Shown: positions 43,640 to 54,253, counted from the first letter of the stretch. The stretch is 64,000 nt of DNA from Diaphorobacter nitroreducens (GCA_003755025.1 RJVL01000007.1:186001-250000), one strand, 5' to 3'. The notes: generated by a model not told the origin, from the letters alone. Made by a program: numbers and translations.

Positions 43640-45562
43640 TTAGTTTTGTAGCTCTGCCTGGGCCACCGGTCGGGGGGCCTTGATCTGGACCTTGAAACGC
43701 TGCTTGAGCAAATCGTAATACGCTAGCGCCTCAGCAGACGCCCACGATTGCAAGTATTGCTCTCGCTCCATACGCGCACGAGCGTCGTCCACCCCGTCCC
43801 GGGGAACGACGCGGTTGATTTTCACCACGGCATAGCCCTGCGCACCAAGGTCCACACCTGTCCAGGCCGGGAGTTGGTCCACATTGGCACGCAAGGCGGC
43901 ATCCACCACGGAACGAGGCTGATCCTGCAGCCGGTCCCGCGACACCGTCAACGCAGCAGTCAACCCGGAGGCTGCATCCGGCGCAGCCTTCCAAGCGGTC
44001 AGTTTGGCTTGGCCTTCCTGCCGCGCAAGTTCAGCGGACTTCTCGGCGATATAGATCGCGCGCACCTGGTCGCGCGCCTTGTCAAGCGGCAGCGTCATGG
44101 CGGGCTGGTATGCCGTAACGCGGCCGGCTGCCAGCACACTTGTACCGATCTCGATAGCCTCGGTATTGCGCTTGTTCTGCAGCGAGTCCGACTGGAACAG
44201 CGCCTCCAGGAAGCGTGCGTTGGCAAGCGGCCCCGCGCCGCCGGCAGCCGGAGTACGGGTAACCCCGTCGGCCGTCTGAATCTTGAGCTTGAGCTTGTCG
44301 GCGACGGGTTGCAGGCTGTCCGCCTGTTCATACACACCATTGGCAAACGCCTCGGCCACTTCTGCGAACTTGCGTTGAGCCTGCTGCTGCTTGAGTTCTG
44401 CCTCGAGCGAGGGGCGCAGCTCCTCGAAACTGGGCTGGCGCGGAGTCTTGATATCGGAAAGCAGGATGATGTGGAAGCCGAAGTCGGTTTCCACTACGTC
44501 GCTGATCTCCCCCTTCTTCATGGAAAAAACGGCGTCTTCAAAGGGTTTGACCATGGCTCCCCGGCCAAAAAAACCGAGGTCACCGCCGGACGGTGCTGAG
44601 CCCGGGTCCTGCGACTCCTTTTTGGCAATCTCCGCGAAGCTGCCCGGCGCCTTGCGTACCTGCGCGAGCAGTTCCTCCGCCTTGGCCTTGGCCTGGGTGC
44701 GCGCATCCGCAGGGGCGTCCTTGCTGGCGTTGATCAGTATGTGACTTGCGCGGCGCTCCTCCTTGCCCGCGAGGCGATTCAGGTTTTCCTTGTAATAGGT
44801 GCGCAGGTCATCTTCGCTGAGCGTGACCCCCGCTTTCACGGCATCAAGGTCAAGCACCACATACTCCACTGACGCTTGTTCAGCCTGCTGGAATTTCGCA
44901 GGATGGGCGGTGTAATAGGCCTCCAGGTCGGCATCCGTCACCACGACCTTGGACACAAACGCCGAAGCATTGAAACGGGCGATCTGGATTTCACGGCGCT
45001 GAAATAGTGCATCCAGTGCCAAACGTGCTTCCGTCGGGCCGCTGAACGCCGAACCCATGACACCGCCCATGACCTGGTTGACCGACAAGTCCTGGCGGAT
45101 GCGTGCTTCAAGCCCCTCAGGGGTTAGTCCCTGCGCACCAGCCAGGGCGCGATAGGCTTCGGCATCCAGCGTGCCGTCAGCTCGTTTCAACGCCGCTATC
45201 TGCGGAATGCTCTGCAGCTCGCGTGCTAACCGCGCATCGCTGGTCAGCATGTGCATGTCCTGCGCCGCGACTTGCAGCACGCGGTCACGCACCAGCCGCT
45301 CCAACGTGGCATAGCGTGCCTGCGGTGAATCCAGCAGCTTGGCATCGATACCTGGCGACTGAGCGCGGATTCGATCGCTCTCCATACGGTGAGCGTTGTC
45401 CCAGTCGGCTTGGGTGATGTCCTTGCCATCGACCCGCGCTACCACCGGGCTTCCTCCGCTGAAATAGTTGCTGTCGATACCCACGAGGATGAACGACGGG
45501 ATGATCAGCAAGAACAACAAGAACATGACGATCTTGGAGTGCTTGCGGATGGATTCGAACAT
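43640..45562 (-). CDS. ppiD: Peptidyl-prolyl cis-trans isomerase / periplasmic folding chaperone PpiD
   Basis: PpiD is an inner-membrane-anchored chaperone that meets proteins leaving the Sec translocon. Of 640 residues, about 11-33 form the single membrane helix ([19 protein letters not shown]). An N-terminal SurA-like chaperone region follows (about 40-250). A parvulin domain is near 270-365 ([13 protein letters not shown], then [21 protein letters not shown]). The ATG is chosen; a TTG two codons upstream is not needed. tRNA-Val and hupB lie upstream on the same strand. Confidence 0.94.
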   Translation of the reverse strand: MFESIRKHSKIVMFLLFLLIIPSFILVGIDSNYFSGGSPVVARVDGKDITQADWDNAHRMESDRIRAQSPGIDAKLLDSPQARYATLERLVRDRVLQVAAQDMHMLTSDARLARELQSIPQIAALKRADGTLDAEAYRALAGAQGLTPEGLEARIRQDLSVNQVMGGVMGSAFSGPTEARLALDALFQRREIQIARFNASAFVSKVVVTDADLEAYYTAHPAKFQQAEQASVEYVVLDLDAVKAGVTLSEDDLRTYYKENLNRLAGKEERRASHILINASKDAPADARTQAKAKAEELLAQVRKAPGSFAEIAKKESQDPGSAPSGGDLGFFGRGAMVKPFEDAVFSMKKGEISDVVETDFGFHIILLSDIKTPRQPSFEELRPSLEAELKQQQAQRKFAEVAEAFANGVYEQADSLQPVADKLKLKIQTADGVTRTPAAGGAGPLANARFLEALFQSDSLQNKRNTEAIEIGTSVLAAGRVTAYQPAMTLPLDKARDQVRAIYIAEKSAELARQEGQAKLTAWKAAPDAASGLTAALTVSRDRLQDQPRSVVDAALRANVDQLPAWTGVDLGAQGYAVVKINRVVPRDGVDDARARMEREQYLQSWASAEALAYYDLLKQRFKVQIKAPRPVAQAELQN

Positions 45563-45621
45563 GGTCAATCTTTCAACAGCTGCAAAAGAAAAGGCGAACT
45601 TGCGTTCGCCTTTGAATGGGG

Positions 45622-45697
45622 TGGTGGGTGCTAACGGGGTCGAACCGCTGACCTACGCCTTGTAAGGGCGCCGCTCTACCAACTGAGCTAAGCACCC
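45622..45697 (-). tRNA. tRNA-Val (anticodon TAC)
   Basis: Acceptor GGGTGCT pairs with AGCACCC. The anticodon loop is CTTACAA with TAC. Discriminator A and CCA are encoded; 76 bases. It lies between hupB and ppiD, 14 bases after the hupB stop, and is probably processed from the hupB transcript. Confidence 0.96.
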
Positions 45698-45711
45698 CCC
45701 ATATTTCACAA

Positions 45712-45984
45712 TCAGTTCAAAGCATCTTTCAGTGCTTTGCCTGGACGGAACTTTGGAACTTTAGCAGCCTTGATTTTAATCGTAGCGCCCGTGCGGGGAT
45801 TACGACCAGTGCGCGCAGCGCGCTTGCCGACGGCGAATGTGCCGAAACCGACGAGCGACACCGTGCCGCCCTTCTTGAGAGTCTTCTTAACCGCTTCGAT
45901 CGTGGACTCCAGTGCGCGCGCAGCTGCAGCCTTGGAGATATCAGCGTTGTTGGCGATGTGCTCAATCAATTCGGTTTTATTCAC
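45712..45984 (-). CDS. hupB: DNA-binding protein HU (GTG start)
   Basis: HU is a nucleoid protein that bends DNA as a dimer. The 90 residues begin [20 protein letters not shown] and carry the [21 protein letters not shown] signature, with the Pro at the tip of the beta arm that intercalates DNA. The start codon is GTG, with GAGG 8 bases upstream. HU was expected next to lon, as in E. coli (lon-hupB-ppiD); here a tRNA/uvrC/pgsA block is inserted between them. Confidence 0.96.
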   Translation of the reverse strand: MNKTELIEHIANNADISKAAAARALESTIEAVKKTLKKGGTVSLVGFGTFAVGKRAARTGRNPRTGATIKIKAAKVPKFRPGKALKDALN

Positions 45985-46390
45985 AAGAAGCCTCTCGGGA
46001 AAAGAGTGGATGAATGTCTTTATGCAAATCTGGCCTCCGCGCCCCCTGCAACGGAAGCGGTCCGAAAGGCAGAGGCGGAGGGAACTGAAGCAGCGTCAGA
46101 AATTGCTGTGTCAGATTAAAGCCATCGCACTGTAGGGTGTCAATAAGACGTACCGCGTGGGCGACAGCATGGGAGCGAATTCTAGTCGTATTTGATCCCC
46201 GTCCCGGATTCGAGCACCGCTTTTGTTTCGACCTTGCGCGCTAGGCGCATTCCGTATTGACAAGCACTTTCTCCCTGCGGTGCCGAGTTGCCGCCACCAG
46301 CCTTCTCCATGTGGGCGCGGATTGCATTGCTATGTCATATATAGCAATGAACCCCTTTGGCACAAGGCTTTCCCAGCAGTAGCAAGAAAC
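45985..46390. other. Gene-free stretch between pgsA and hupB
   Basis: This stretch holds the hupB promoter region and the end of the pgsA transcript. I see no ORF with a Shine-Dalgarno site, no tRNA and no clear terminator. The one clear structure is the inverted repeat at 46325-46349, described separately. Confidence 0.6.
46325..46349. repeat. AT-rich inverted repeat in the pgsA-hupB gap
   Basis: CATTGCTAT and ATAGCAATG, perfect 9-bp arms around GTCATAT. It lies 42 bases beyond the pgsA stop. Its low GC content stands out from the surroundings. No T run follows, so it is not an obvious terminator. Confidence 0.6.
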
Positions 46391-46957
46391 TTAACGGACT
46401 CTCGCACGAATTTCTGGCAGTGCTTTTTGCAGGTAATAAACCATGGACCACACCGTCAGCACTGCGGCGACCCAGATCAGCCAGGTACCCCACACACCCG
46501 TGTCAATGACGCCAAACAACTGCCCGTCATACAACAGGAAAGGAATGGCAATCATCTGCACCGTGGTCTTGAGCTTGCCGATCATGTGCACGGCCACACT
46601 CTTGCTCGCCCCGATCTGCGCCATCCATTCCCGCAAGGCACTGATAGCGATTTCGCGGCCGATGATGATGAGTGCCACGAACACATCGGCACGTTGCATA
46701 TGCACGAGTACCAATAGCGACGCACATACCAAGAACTTGTCAGCCACGGGATCCAGAAACGCCCCGAACGCGGAGGTCTGGTTGAGCTTGCGTGCAAGAA
46801 ACCCATCGAGCCAATCGGTGGCCGCAAAAACGATGAACATCACCGTGGCGATGAGGTTGCGCATCGCAGGGTCCAGCGGCGCATAGAACACTCCCACGAT
46901 CAAGGGTATCGCGACAATGCGCGTCCAAGTCATGATGGTGGGAATAGTGAAAAACAT
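46391..46957 (-). CDS. pgsA: CDP-diacylglycerol-glycerol-3-phosphate phosphatidyltransferase
   Basis: PgsA makes phosphatidylglycerol-phosphate, the first step toward phosphatidylglycerol and cardiolipin. It is an inner-membrane protein of 188 residues. The CDP-alcohol phosphatidyltransferase motif is DWLDGFLARKLNQTSAFGAFLDPVADK (D-x2-DG-x2-AR-x8-G-x3-D-x3-D). The start (MFFTIPTIMTWTRIVAI) is chosen over an in-frame start nine codons upstream. uvrC ends 48 bases upstream, so the two form the uvrC-pgsA operon known from E. coli. Confidence 0.95.
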   Translation of the reverse strand: MFFTIPTIMTWTRIVAIPLIVGVFYAPLDPAMRNLIATVMFIVFAATDWLDGFLARKLNQTSAFGAFLDPVADKFLVCASLLVLVHMQRADVFVALIIIGREIAISALREWMAQIGASKSVAVHMIGKLKTTVQMIAIPFLLYDGQLFGVIDTGVWGTWLIWVAAVLTVWSMVYYLQKALPEIRARVR

Positions 46958-47005
46958 GGGTGCCAATTGTGGCACGCGCGGCAATGCCCTGGGCCGTCAA
47001 CCGGG

Positions 47006-48979
47006 TCAGCGCAGCGCGCGATAGATCTCTTCAGCCAAGTCGTGAGATATGCCCTCGACCATGGCGAGGTCGTCCACGCTGGCATCTGCCACGCCGCGCA
47101 CGCCCCCAAAGCGCTGAAGCAGCCTTGCCCGTTTTTTAGGCCCCACACCGGGTATATCTTCCAATCGGCTGCCGCCTACGCGTACTTTTGCACGAGCGGC
47201 GCGCATTCCGGTGATAGCGAAGCGGTGGGCCTCGTCACGGATCTGCGCCACGAGCATCAGCGCAGCCGAGTCTCGCCCCAGATAGACTTTGTCGCGTCCA
47301 TCCGCAAAGACCAGTTCTTCCAGCCCCACCTTGCGGCCCTCCCCCTTTTCGACACCAACGATGCGTGAGATATCCAGGCCCAGTTCCTGGAACACATCGC
47401 GCGCCATGCTTACTTGCCCCTTGCCACCGTCCACCAGCACCAGGTCCGGCAAGCGCGGGGCATTTGTCACCTCCGCTCCCCCTGCCTCACGCTGTGCTTC
47501 GGCAACCTTGCTGTAGCGACGCATGAGTACCTGACGCATAGCTGCATAGTCATCGCCCGGGGTAATGCCCTCGATTTTGAAACGGCGGTACTCGCCACTT
47601 TGCATTTTGTGGTGATGAAAAACCACGCAAGAAGCCTGGGTCGCCTCCCCTGCAGTGTGCGAAATGTCGAAACACTCGATGGTGAGGTCATCCAAGCTCT
47701 CTGCCTCCAGATCCAGCGCTTCCGCCAGGGCACGCGTGCGCGCCCGCTGGGAACCCTCCTCCGCCAGCAACCGTGCCAACTGGATCTGTGCGTTCTGCTC
47801 CGCCATTTCCAGCCAGATTCGCCGTTGTTCACGCGGCTGGTGGACGACTGTCGCTCGCACCCCCGTCTGCTGTGCCAGCACCCAAAGCAATGCGGGGTCG
47901 ACTAGCTCGCTCGTAATCAGTGTCGGTGGCAAGGGTACCCCAAGGTAGTGCTGCGCAATGAACGCAGCAAGGATCTGCGCCGGCACCGACTGCTCGAGTC
48001 CGCTAGCCTCCTCTACCATTAGGTTATCCGGGGCATCCTCGCGCGTTTCCAGTTGGAAGACACCTGTCGCTTCCTCTACGTGAACCGGAAAGTAAGGCCT
48101 GTCGCCAAGGTGCCGGCCACCGCGCACCATCGCCAGGTTGACGCAGGCACGGCCGCCAGCCACTTTAACGGCGAGTATGTCCACGTCCTTGTCCGATGCC
48201 GTCTCCACCGCTTGTTGGTGCAACACACGTGCGAGTGCCGTGATCTGGTTGCGGACCTCGGCCGCCTGTTCAAACTCCAGCTTCTCGGCGTACGCGAGCA
48301 TGCGTTCTTCCAGCGTTTGAAGCAGTTCCTGGGTTTCACCCAGCAGCATCGACTCCGCACTGCGGACATCTGCGGCATAGGCCGTTGGGGAAATCAAACC
48401 CACACACGGAGCGGAGCAGCGTTTGATCTGGTACAGCAAGCAGGGACGCGTGCGATTCGCAAACACCGTGTCTTCACAAGTACGCAACCGAAAAACCTTC
48501 TGCAGTAGCTGAATGCTTTCTTTGACGGCCCATGCGCCAGGGTAAGGACCGAAGTATCGGTGACGTTTATCCACTGCCCCGCGGTAATACGCCATGCGCG
48601 GGTAGCACTGACCCGGAGCATCCCCCGTACCGTCCTTTGCCGAGACACCGGTGATCTTGAGATAAGGGTAGCTCTTGTCGTCCCGAAAAAGAATGTTGTA
48701 CTTCGGGCCCAGGGACTTGATGAGATTATTTTCCAGCAGAAGCGCTTCGGCCTCGGAGCGCACCACCGTCGTTTCCAGCCGCGCAATTCTGCCCACCATA
48801 TGGCCAATGCGCGTGCCTCCGTGCTGCTTGCTGAAGTAGCTGCTGACCCGCTTTTTCAGGTTGCGCGCCTTGCCGACATATAGCAAGACATTCTGTGCAT
48901 CGAAGTAGCGGTACACCCCGGGCAAAGGTGGCAGCGCCGCCACCTGTGCCAGAAGCTCATCCGAATAGGTTGTGGTCAT
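47006..48979 (-). CDS. uvrC: Excinuclease ABC subunit C
   Basis: UvrC makes both incisions in nucleotide excision repair. The GIY-YIG nuclease domain (about 15-100) has PGVYRYFD and [12 protein letters not shown]. The UVR domain is near 205-240. The C-terminal RNase H-like nuclease ([12 protein letters not shown] region near 515) and the paired HhH motifs ([19 protein letters not shown], near 600-620) are complete. The length of 657 residues is normal. Confidence 0.96.
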   Translation of the reverse strand: MTTTYSDELLAQVAALPPLPGVYRYFDAQNVLLYVGKARNLKKRVSSYFSKQHGGTRIGHMVGRIARLETTVVRSEAEALLLENNLIKSLGPKYNILFRDDKSYPYLKITGVSAKDGTGDAPGQCYPRMAYYRGAVDKRHRYFGPYPGAWAVKESIQLLQKVFRLRTCEDTVFANRTRPCLLYQIKRCSAPCVGLISPTAYAADVRSAESMLLGETQELLQTLEERMLAYAEKLEFEQAAEVRNQITALARVLHQQAVETASDKDVDILAVKVAGGRACVNLAMVRGGRHLGDRPYFPVHVEEATGVFQLETREDAPDNLMVEEASGLEQSVPAQILAAFIAQHYLGVPLPPTLITSELVDPALLWVLAQQTGVRATVVHQPREQRRIWLEMAEQNAQIQLARLLAEEGSQRARTRALAEALDLEAESLDDLTIECFDISHTAGEATQASCVVFHHHKMQSGEYRRFKIEGITPGDDYAAMRQVLMRRYSKVAEAQREAGGAEVTNAPRLPDLVLVDGGKGQVSMARDVFQELGLDISRIVGVEKGEGRKVGLEELVFADGRDKVYLGRDSAALMLVAQIRDEAHRFAITGMRAARAKVRVGGSRLEDIPGVGPKKRARLLQRFGGVRGVADASVDDLAMVEGISHDLAEEIYRALR

Positions 48980-49050
48980 GACGCTATTGTGGGCACGCGT
49001 CGAAAGCCTCTTCTATACCGTGCGAGGGGAGCACTGCAACTCACGCCATG

Positions 49051-49078
49051 GTGCTCGACACAGAGATTTGTCGAGCAC
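49051..49078. repeat. Perfect hairpin between uvrC and the upstream gene
   Basis: GTGCTCGACA (49051-49060) and TGTCGAGCAC (49069-49078), 10 bp with an 8-base loop. It begins two bases after the stop of the leftward hypothetical gene. No T run follows. It may protect the mRNA end or assist Rho-dependent termination. Confidence 0.65.
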
Positions 49079-49079
49079 G

Positions 49080-49700
49080 TTAGTGAAGGTGACGCGGCCG
49101 GCGTCCGCCGCCATGCCCGCTGCCACCCGGACCTCGTGGCGGTTTACCAATTTCAAGCGAACTCACCAGCGCATCAAAACGTTGAGAGAAGAGCTTGTCA
49201 ATCTCTGAGACAACGCCACCGAGCTCCGAGCCGTCGAAGTGCCGCTCCATCAGATTGACCACATCTTGCACAAGAAGGTCACGTTGTACTTGCATGATGG
49301 CGGCGGGAGTGGGCCCCACAAACAGCATCACGAAATCATCACGCGCCTCTTCCTCCTCGGGTGCCTCATCCTCATCGAACTCGGCATCGTAGAACGTTAC
49401 CTCGATGGCTGCGCCCTGCTCGGCCAATTCATTAAGACTCATGCACATTTCATCCAGAGACTGGCGGAAGTCTTCGTCGCCACGCACCGTCCAGCACATC
49501 TGCAGGATGTGTTCCTTGGCATCGAACTGTATGCCCGGCTCCTCCTCATAGGCGCTCGAAGCCCCATCCGCGAGAGAACGCGCTCCAGCGTACTTCCACA
49601 ATGGCTTGAGAGCTTCCTGTAGCTGACTGAAGTCCACATCAGCACGCAATTGCACTTGACCATGGACGTGGATTTCAAAGGGAGCGTTGTAATGTGACAT
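49080..49700 (-). CDS. Conserved hypothetical protein, 206 residues
   Basis: I do not recognise the family with confidence. The protein starts MSHYNAPFEIHVHGQVQLRA. It is soluble and acidic in the middle (DAEFDEDEAPEEEEARDD, about residues 108-125), and the C-terminal tail is Gly/Arg/His-rich (GPGGSGHGGGRRPRHLH). No catalytic motif is apparent. A longer open frame continues upstream through tRNA-Leu and beyond; that extension is not coding. The ATG 12 bases below the tRNA-Leu gene is the likely start. It lies between the tRNA cluster and uvrC. Confidence 0.7.
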   Translation of the reverse strand: MSHYNAPFEIHVHGQVQLRADVDFSQLQEALKPLWKYAGARSLADGASSAYEEEPGIQFDAKEHILQMCWTVRGDEDFRQSLDEMCMSLNELAEQGAAIEVTFYDAEFDEDEAPEEEEARDDFVMLFVGPTPAAIMQVQRDLLVQDVVNLMERHFDGSELGGVVSEIDKLFSQRFDALVSSLEIGKPPRGPGGSGHGGGRRPRHLH

Positions 49701-49712
49701 AGCGAATCCAGA

Positions 49713-49804
49713 TGGTGCCCCGAGCCGGGGTCGAACCGGCACGCCCCTTCTCAGGAAGCGGCGGATTTTAAGTCCGCAGTGTCTACCAATTTCACCATCG
49801 GGGC
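49713..49804 (-). tRNA. tRNA-Leu (anticodon TAA)
   Basis: Acceptor GCCCCGA pairs with TCGGGGC. The anticodon loop is CTTAAAA with TAA, and a long variable arm marks a class II tRNA. CCA is encoded; about 92 bases. It is leftward and the most downstream member of the Gly-Cys-Gly-Leu cluster. Confidence 0.95.
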
Positions 49805-49906
49805 GCCGGTCGGTATGCAAGCCATGAAGACAGAGTAGCGGGGCCGGCATTGTTGCGCAACACCACAGACGAACCGACTTCTTGCGCCAGCACTTCGACC
49901 AATAAA

Positions 49907-49930
49907 AAAGGGAAGCCGTAGCTTCCCTTT
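49907..49930 (-). terminator. Intrinsic terminator within the tRNA cluster
   Basis: AAAGGGAAGC, loop CGTA (TACG leftward), GCTTCCCTTT and, leftward, a run of six T. It begins seven bases after the 3' end of the upstream tRNA-Gly. It would separate this gene from tRNA-Leu. Confidence 0.85.
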
Positions 49931-49937
49931 CAAATTT

Positions 49938-50013
49938 TGGAGCGGGAAATCGGTCTCGAACCGACGACCTCAACCTTGGCAAGGTTGCGCTCTACCAACT
50001 GAGCTATTCCCGC
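49938..50013 (-). tRNA. tRNA-Gly (anticodon GCC), copy A
   Basis: Acceptor GCGGGAA pairs with TTCCCGC. The anticodon loop is TTGCCAA with GCC. CCA is encoded; 76 bases. It is identical in sequence to the copy at 50256-50331, which points to recent gene duplication or gene conversion. Confidence 0.96.
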
Positions 50014-50127
50014 ATTTTCCGCCACCAACTGGCACCGGAAAGACTCTGATTGTAGCATCAATTTTCCACCATTAGGCTTCCAATTGACCCTTTGAAGAAG
50101 CTTGCGCCTCCTCTACATACCACCATC

Positions 50128-50201
50128 TGGAGGCGCGGCCCGGAGTCGAACCGGGCTAAACGGATTTGCAATCCGGTGCATAACCGCTTTGCTACCGCGC
50201 C
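50128..50201 (-). tRNA. tRNA-Cys (anticodon GCA)
   Basis: Acceptor GGCGCGG pairs with CCGCGCC. The anticodon loop is TTGCAAA with GCA. Discriminator T (U73) is the cysteine identity base. CCA is encoded; 74 bases. It lies between the two identical tRNA-Gly genes. Confidence 0.96.
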
Positions 50202-50255
50202 AGGTCTTGCGCCTTGATGAAAAGCGGAAGCATTGCCTCCTCTTTTCCTGGATAT

Positions 50256-50331
50256 GGAGCGGGAAATCGGTCTCGAACCGACGACCTCAACCTTGGCAAG
50301 GTTGCGCTCTACCAACTGAGCTATTCCCGCA
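50256..50331 (-). tRNA. tRNA-Gly (anticodon GCC), copy B
   Basis: The same 76-base sequence as copy A at 49938-50013. It is the first gene of the leftward Gly-Cys-Gly-Leu cluster and lies between tRNA-Cys and lon. Confidence 0.96.
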
Positions 50332-50427
50332 TTTACCTAAGCCTCACACTGTAGCATGTTTAGCGTCGATAAGTGAAATTATAGAGTACTTTTCGCGTGC
50401 TCCAAGAATAGTGCAAAGTTTTTTCCA

Positions 50428-52848
50428 TCAATGTTTCACGGAGCCCCGTGACACATCGGCGGATGCAGGCACCGCCACGGTTTGGGCGCCGTCGTCGTCT
50501 GCCAATGCAACAGGCTTGCGCTCGAGTGCTATCTCCAGCACCTTGTCGATCCACTTCACGGCGATGATCTCCAGACCACTCTTGACGTTGTCTGGAATTT
50601 CCTGGAGGTCTTTTACGTTTTCTTCAGGAATCAACACCGTCTTGATCCCTCCCCGCAAAGCCGCCAAAAGTTTCTCCTTGAGCCCACCAATTGCTGTGAC
50701 CTCTCCGCGCAATGTGATCTCCCCCGTCATCGCAACATCTGCGCGGACCGGTATTCCGGTCAGCGCAGAAACGATCGCCGTCGTCATCGCAATGCCGGCG
50801 CTAGGACCATCTTTAGGGGTCGCACCATCGGGCACGTGGATATGAAGATCTCGCTTCTCGAACGCCTCATCGCGAATACCAAGTAAGCGCGCACGGCTAC
50901 GTACTACTGTGCGGGCCGCTTCGACCGACTCCTTCATGACATCGCCCAGCGATCCTGTGCGAAGGATGTTGCCTTTGCCGGGCATGGTCGCGACCTCGAT
51001 CGTGAGCAGATCCCCGCCGACTTCGGTCCATGCCAGGCCAACCACTTGTCCCACTTGGTTCTGCTGTTCCGCGCGACCGTAGGTGTACTTGCGCACTCCC
51101 AAGTATTCAGGCAAGTTGTCCGCCGACACCTCCACGGGAGCAGTCAGCTTCTTGAGCTGGATTGCCTTGACCACTTTTCGGCAGATTTTGGAGAGTTCGC
51201 GCTCTAGGGAACGGACGCCCGCTTCACGCGTGTAGTAGCGCACGATGTCTCGTACGGCGGATTCCGTGACCTGCAACTCGGCATCTTTCACGCCGTTGTT
51301 TTGCATCTGCTTGGGGAGCAAATATTTGATGGCAATGTTGGTTTTTTCGTCCTCGGTATATCCGGAAAGACGTATCACCTCCATGCGATCAAGTAGCGCC
51401 GGCGGGATGTTCATCGAGTTCGAAGTCGCGACAAACATGACATCGGAAAGGTCGAAGTCGACCTCCACATAGTGGTCGCCGAACTTGTGGTTCTGCTCAG
51501 GATCGAGGACTTCCAATAACGCGCTCGAGGGGTCACCTCGAAAGTCCATGCCTAGTTTGTCAATTTCATCGAGCAGGAACAACGGATTGCGCGCCCCCAC
51601 CTTGCCCAGGCTCTGCAACACCTTGCCTGGCATCGCCCCAATGTAGGTACGACGGTGGCCCCTGATCTCTGCTTCGTCACGCATCCCCCCCAGCGCCATA
51701 CGCACGTACTTGCGCCCCGTTGCCTTTGCAATGGACTGCCCGAGCGAAGTCTTGCCCACACCCGGTGGGCCGACCAAGCACAGGATGGGCGCCTTCACCT
51801 TGTCCACCCGCTGCTGCACGGCGAGATATTCCAGGATTCGGTCTTTCACCTTTTCCAGGCCATAGTGGTCCTCGTTTAACACAGCCTCTGCATGGGCAAG
51901 ATCGTGCTTGACCTTGGACTTCTTGCTCCAGGGCAGTCCCGTGAGCACATCAATGTAGTTGCGAACCACAGTGGCTTCGGCAGACATAGGAGACATGAGC
52001 TTGAGCTTTTTCAGCTCACCTTCCGCCTTCTTGCGCGCTTCGACCGGCATGCGCGCGGCCTTGATCTTTTTCTCGATCTCCTCGAGATCCGCGCCTTCTT
52101 CGCCTTCGCCCAGTTCCTTCTGGATCGCCTTGACCTGTTCGTTGAGATAGAAGTCCCGCTGGTTTTTCTCCATCTGGCGCTTCACGCGACCGCGAATGCG
52201 CTTATCCACATTGAGGATATCCACTTCGCGGTCCAACTGCTCGAACAGATTCTCCAGACGCTGCTTGACGCCTGCCAAGTCGAGAACAACCTGCTTGTTC
52301 TCCAGCTTGAGCGGCAAGTGCGCGGCAATGGTGTCAGCCAGCCGCCCCGGATCGTCGATGGCCGAAATGGAAGTCAGAATCTCAGGGGGAATCTTCTTGT
52401 TCAGTTTGACGTACTGATCAAACTGCTGCATTACCGCCCGGCGCAGCGCTTCAATTTCACTCGAAGAGGCCTCCTCGGCGGATGCCTGCATGGGCTCAAC
52501 CGTCGCCGTGAAGTGAACGTCCGATTCATGCACCATGCGAACGTGGGCGCGCTGCTGCCCCTCCACCAGCACCTTCACCGTGCCATCGGGAAGCTTCAGC
52601 ATCTGCAGGATGGTGGATATGCAACCGACTTCGAACATATCCGAAACCTGCGGTTCATCCTTGGCGGCTGCTTTTTGCGCAACCAGCATGATTCGTCGAT
52701 CGGCATCCATGGCGGCTTCCAGCGCCTTGATGCTCTTGGGACGCCCCACAAACAGGGGAATCACCATGTGAGGAAAGACCACCACATCGCGCAAAGGCAA
52801 CAGTGGTAGATCCAGGGGCTTATCGGGCAGGGGTGTGTGTCCGGACAT
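50428..52848 (-). CDS. lon: ATP-dependent endopeptidase Lon
   Basis: Lon degrades misfolded and regulatory proteins in the cytosol. The 806 residues comprise the LON N-terminal domain (about 12-205), an AAA+ module (Walker [10 protein letters not shown] near 360) and the C-terminal serine-lysine protease. The protease motif DGPSAGIAM contains the catalytic Ser and [11 protein letters not shown] the catalytic Lys. I start at [10 protein letters not shown], with a GAGGA site upstream. A start 18 codons earlier would overlap the promoter below. Confidence 0.96.
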   Translation of the reverse strand: MSGHTPLPDKPLDLPLLPLRDVVVFPHMVIPLFVGRPKSIKALEAAMDADRRIMLVAQKAAAKDEPQVSDMFEVGCISTILQMLKLPDGTVKVLVEGQQRAHVRMVHESDVHFTATVEPMQASAEEASSSEIEALRRAVMQQFDQYVKLNKKIPPEILTSISAIDDPGRLADTIAAHLPLKLENKQVVLDLAGVKQRLENLFEQLDREVDILNVDKRIRGRVKRQMEKNQRDFYLNEQVKAIQKELGEGEEGADLEEIEKKIKAARMPVEARKKAEGELKKLKLMSPMSAEATVVRNYIDVLTGLPWSKKSKVKHDLAHAEAVLNEDHYGLEKVKDRILEYLAVQQRVDKVKAPILCLVGPPGVGKTSLGQSIAKATGRKYVRMALGGMRDEAEIRGHRRTYIGAMPGKVLQSLGKVGARNPLFLLDEIDKLGMDFRGDPSSALLEVLDPEQNHKFGDHYVEVDFDLSDVMFVATSNSMNIPPALLDRMEVIRLSGYTEDEKTNIAIKYLLPKQMQNNGVKDAELQVTESAVRDIVRYYTREAGVRSLERELSKICRKVVKAIQLKKLTAPVEVSADNLPEYLGVRKYTYGRAEQQNQVGQVVGLAWTEVGGDLLTIEVATMPGKGNILRTGSLGDVMKESVEAARTVVRSRARLLGIRDEAFEKRDLHIHVPDGATPKDGPSAGIAMTTAIVSALTGIPVRADVAMTGEITLRGEVTAIGGLKEKLLAALRGGIKTVLIPEENVKDLQEIPDNVKSGLEIIAVKWIDKVLEIALERKPVALADDDGAQTVAVPASADVSRGSVKH

Positions 52849-52866
52849 GGGGCAATCCTCTAGTAG

Positions 52867-52903
52867 TTCCATGGAATATGGTCCATGGACCACATTTTTC
52901 AAC
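52867..52903 (-). promoter_or_regulatory. Heat-shock-type promoter of lon, with two CCATGG palindromes
   Basis: Leftward, GTTGAAA (52897-52903) is followed after 13 bases by GACCATAT (52876-52883). This matches the sigma-32 pattern CTTGAAA-N13-CCCCATNT well. TGGTCCATGGACCA (52879-52892) and TTCCATGGAA (52867-52876) are perfect palindromes on and beside the -10. A heat-shock regulator or a second factor could bind here. Confidence 0.6.
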
Positions 52904-52987
52904 CCGGCAGCATCTGCACCCAGGTGTTAGCAACATGGCTCGCCGGGCGCATCACTAACGCGCGCGACTCCCGGCGACACACGGCTT

Positions 52988-54253
52988 TCAGGCGGTCTTG
53001 GCGGCCTCGCGATAAACCAGCAAAGGGGCCTTGTTCTCTTCGATGGTGGCCTCGTCCACCACCACCTTTTCCACGTTGGAGACGTTGGGCAAGTCAAACA
53101 TGGTGCCAATCAACGCTTGCTCAAGAATGGAGCGCAAGCCGCGGGCACCCGTCTTGCGTGCGATGGCTTTTCGCGCGATGGACTTCAACGCAGCGGGACG
53201 AATTTCCAGCTCAACGCCTTCCATCGCCAGCAACTTGCTGTACTGCTTGACCAAGGCGTTTTTGGGCTCGGTGAGGATTTGCACCAGCGCGTCCTCGCTC
53301 AGTTCGGCCAGGGCTGTGACCACGGGCATGCGACCCACCAACTCTGGAATCAGGCCGAATTTGATGAGGTCCTCAGGCTCGATATCCTGAAACACCTCGG
53401 TCAAAGAACGCTGCTTCTTGCTACGCACTGCCGCGCCAAAGCCAATACCGGAAGCTTCAGTACGGTTCTCAATGACCTTTTCCAGCCCAGCAAACGCACC
53501 ACCACAAATGAACAGAATGTTGGTGGTATCGATCTGCAGAAAATCCTGATTGGGATGCTTGCGTCCACCTTGTGGAGGCACGCTCGCCATGGTCCCCTCG
53601 ATGAGCTTGAGCAGCGCTTGCTGCACACCTTCACCTGAGACATCCCGCGTAATACTGGGGTTGTCGGATTTGCGCGAAATTTTGTCGATTTCGTCGATGT
53701 AAACAATGCCCCGCTGGGCACGTTCCACATCGTAGTTGCAGCTTTGCAGGAGTTTCTGGACGATGTTCTCCACGTCCTCTCCAACATAGCCGGCTTCCGT
53801 CAGCGTGGTGGCGTCAGCCATCACGAAAGGCACATCGAGCTGCCGCGCCAAGGTCTGCGCCAGCAACGTCTTGCCCGACCCCGTAGGGCCGATCAACAGG
53901 ATGTTGCTCTTGGACAGCTCTACCTCGTCCTTACCGGCCTTGTCCTTGTGGCGCAGGCGCTTGTAGTGGTTGTACACGGCGACGGCCAGCGTACGTTTGG
54001 CCTTTTCCTGGCCAATGACGTAATGATCGAGGTTGGTCTTGATTTCCGCAGGCGTAGGCAGATCTCCACGGCCTTCGCGTCCGGCATCGCCGGTGGGCAG
54101 CTCATCACGGATGATCTCGTTGCACAGGTCAATGCACTCGTCGCAGATAAAGACCGACGGACCGGCGATCAGCTTCTTTACTTCGTGCTGGCTTTTACCG
54201 CAGAAAGAGCAGTAAAGGGTTTTTTCGCTGGAGGAGCCTTTTTTCTCGGCCAT
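52988..54253 (-). CDS. clpX: ATP-dependent Clp protease ATP-binding subunit ClpX
   Basis: ClpX unfolds tagged proteins and feeds them to ClpP. The N-terminal zinc domain has four Cys: CSFC at about 15-18 and CDEC near 38-41. The AAA+ module has Walker [13 protein letters not shown] near 118, Walker B and sensor motifs. The IGF loop for ClpP docking appears as GIGFGAAVR near 270. The length of 421 residues matches E. coli (424). It lies downstream of clpP. Confidence 0.97.
   Translation of the reverse strand: MAEKKGSSSEKTLYCSFCGKSQHEVKKLIAGPSVFICDECIDLCNEIIRDELPTGDAGREGRGDLPTPAEIKTNLDHYVIGQEKAKRTLAVAVYNHYKRLRHKDKAGKDEVELSKSNILLIGPTGSGKTLLAQTLARQLDVPFVMADATTLTEAGYVGEDVENIVQKLLQSCNYDVERAQRGIVYIDEIDKISRKSDNPSITRDVSGEGVQQALLKLIEGTMASVPPQGGRKHPNQDFLQIDTTNILFICGGAFAGLEKVIENRTEASGIGFGAAVRSKKQRSLTEVFQDIEPEDLIKFGLIPELVGRMPVVTALAELSEDALVQILTEPKNALVKQYSKLLAMEGVELEIRPAALKSIARKAIARKTGARGLRSILEQALIGTMFDLPNVSNVEKVVVDEATIEENKAPLLVYREAAKTA

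Noticed and set aside
49701-49982. In-frame extension of the hypothetical gene through tRNA-Leu
   Set aside because: It would translate the antisense of a tRNA gene.
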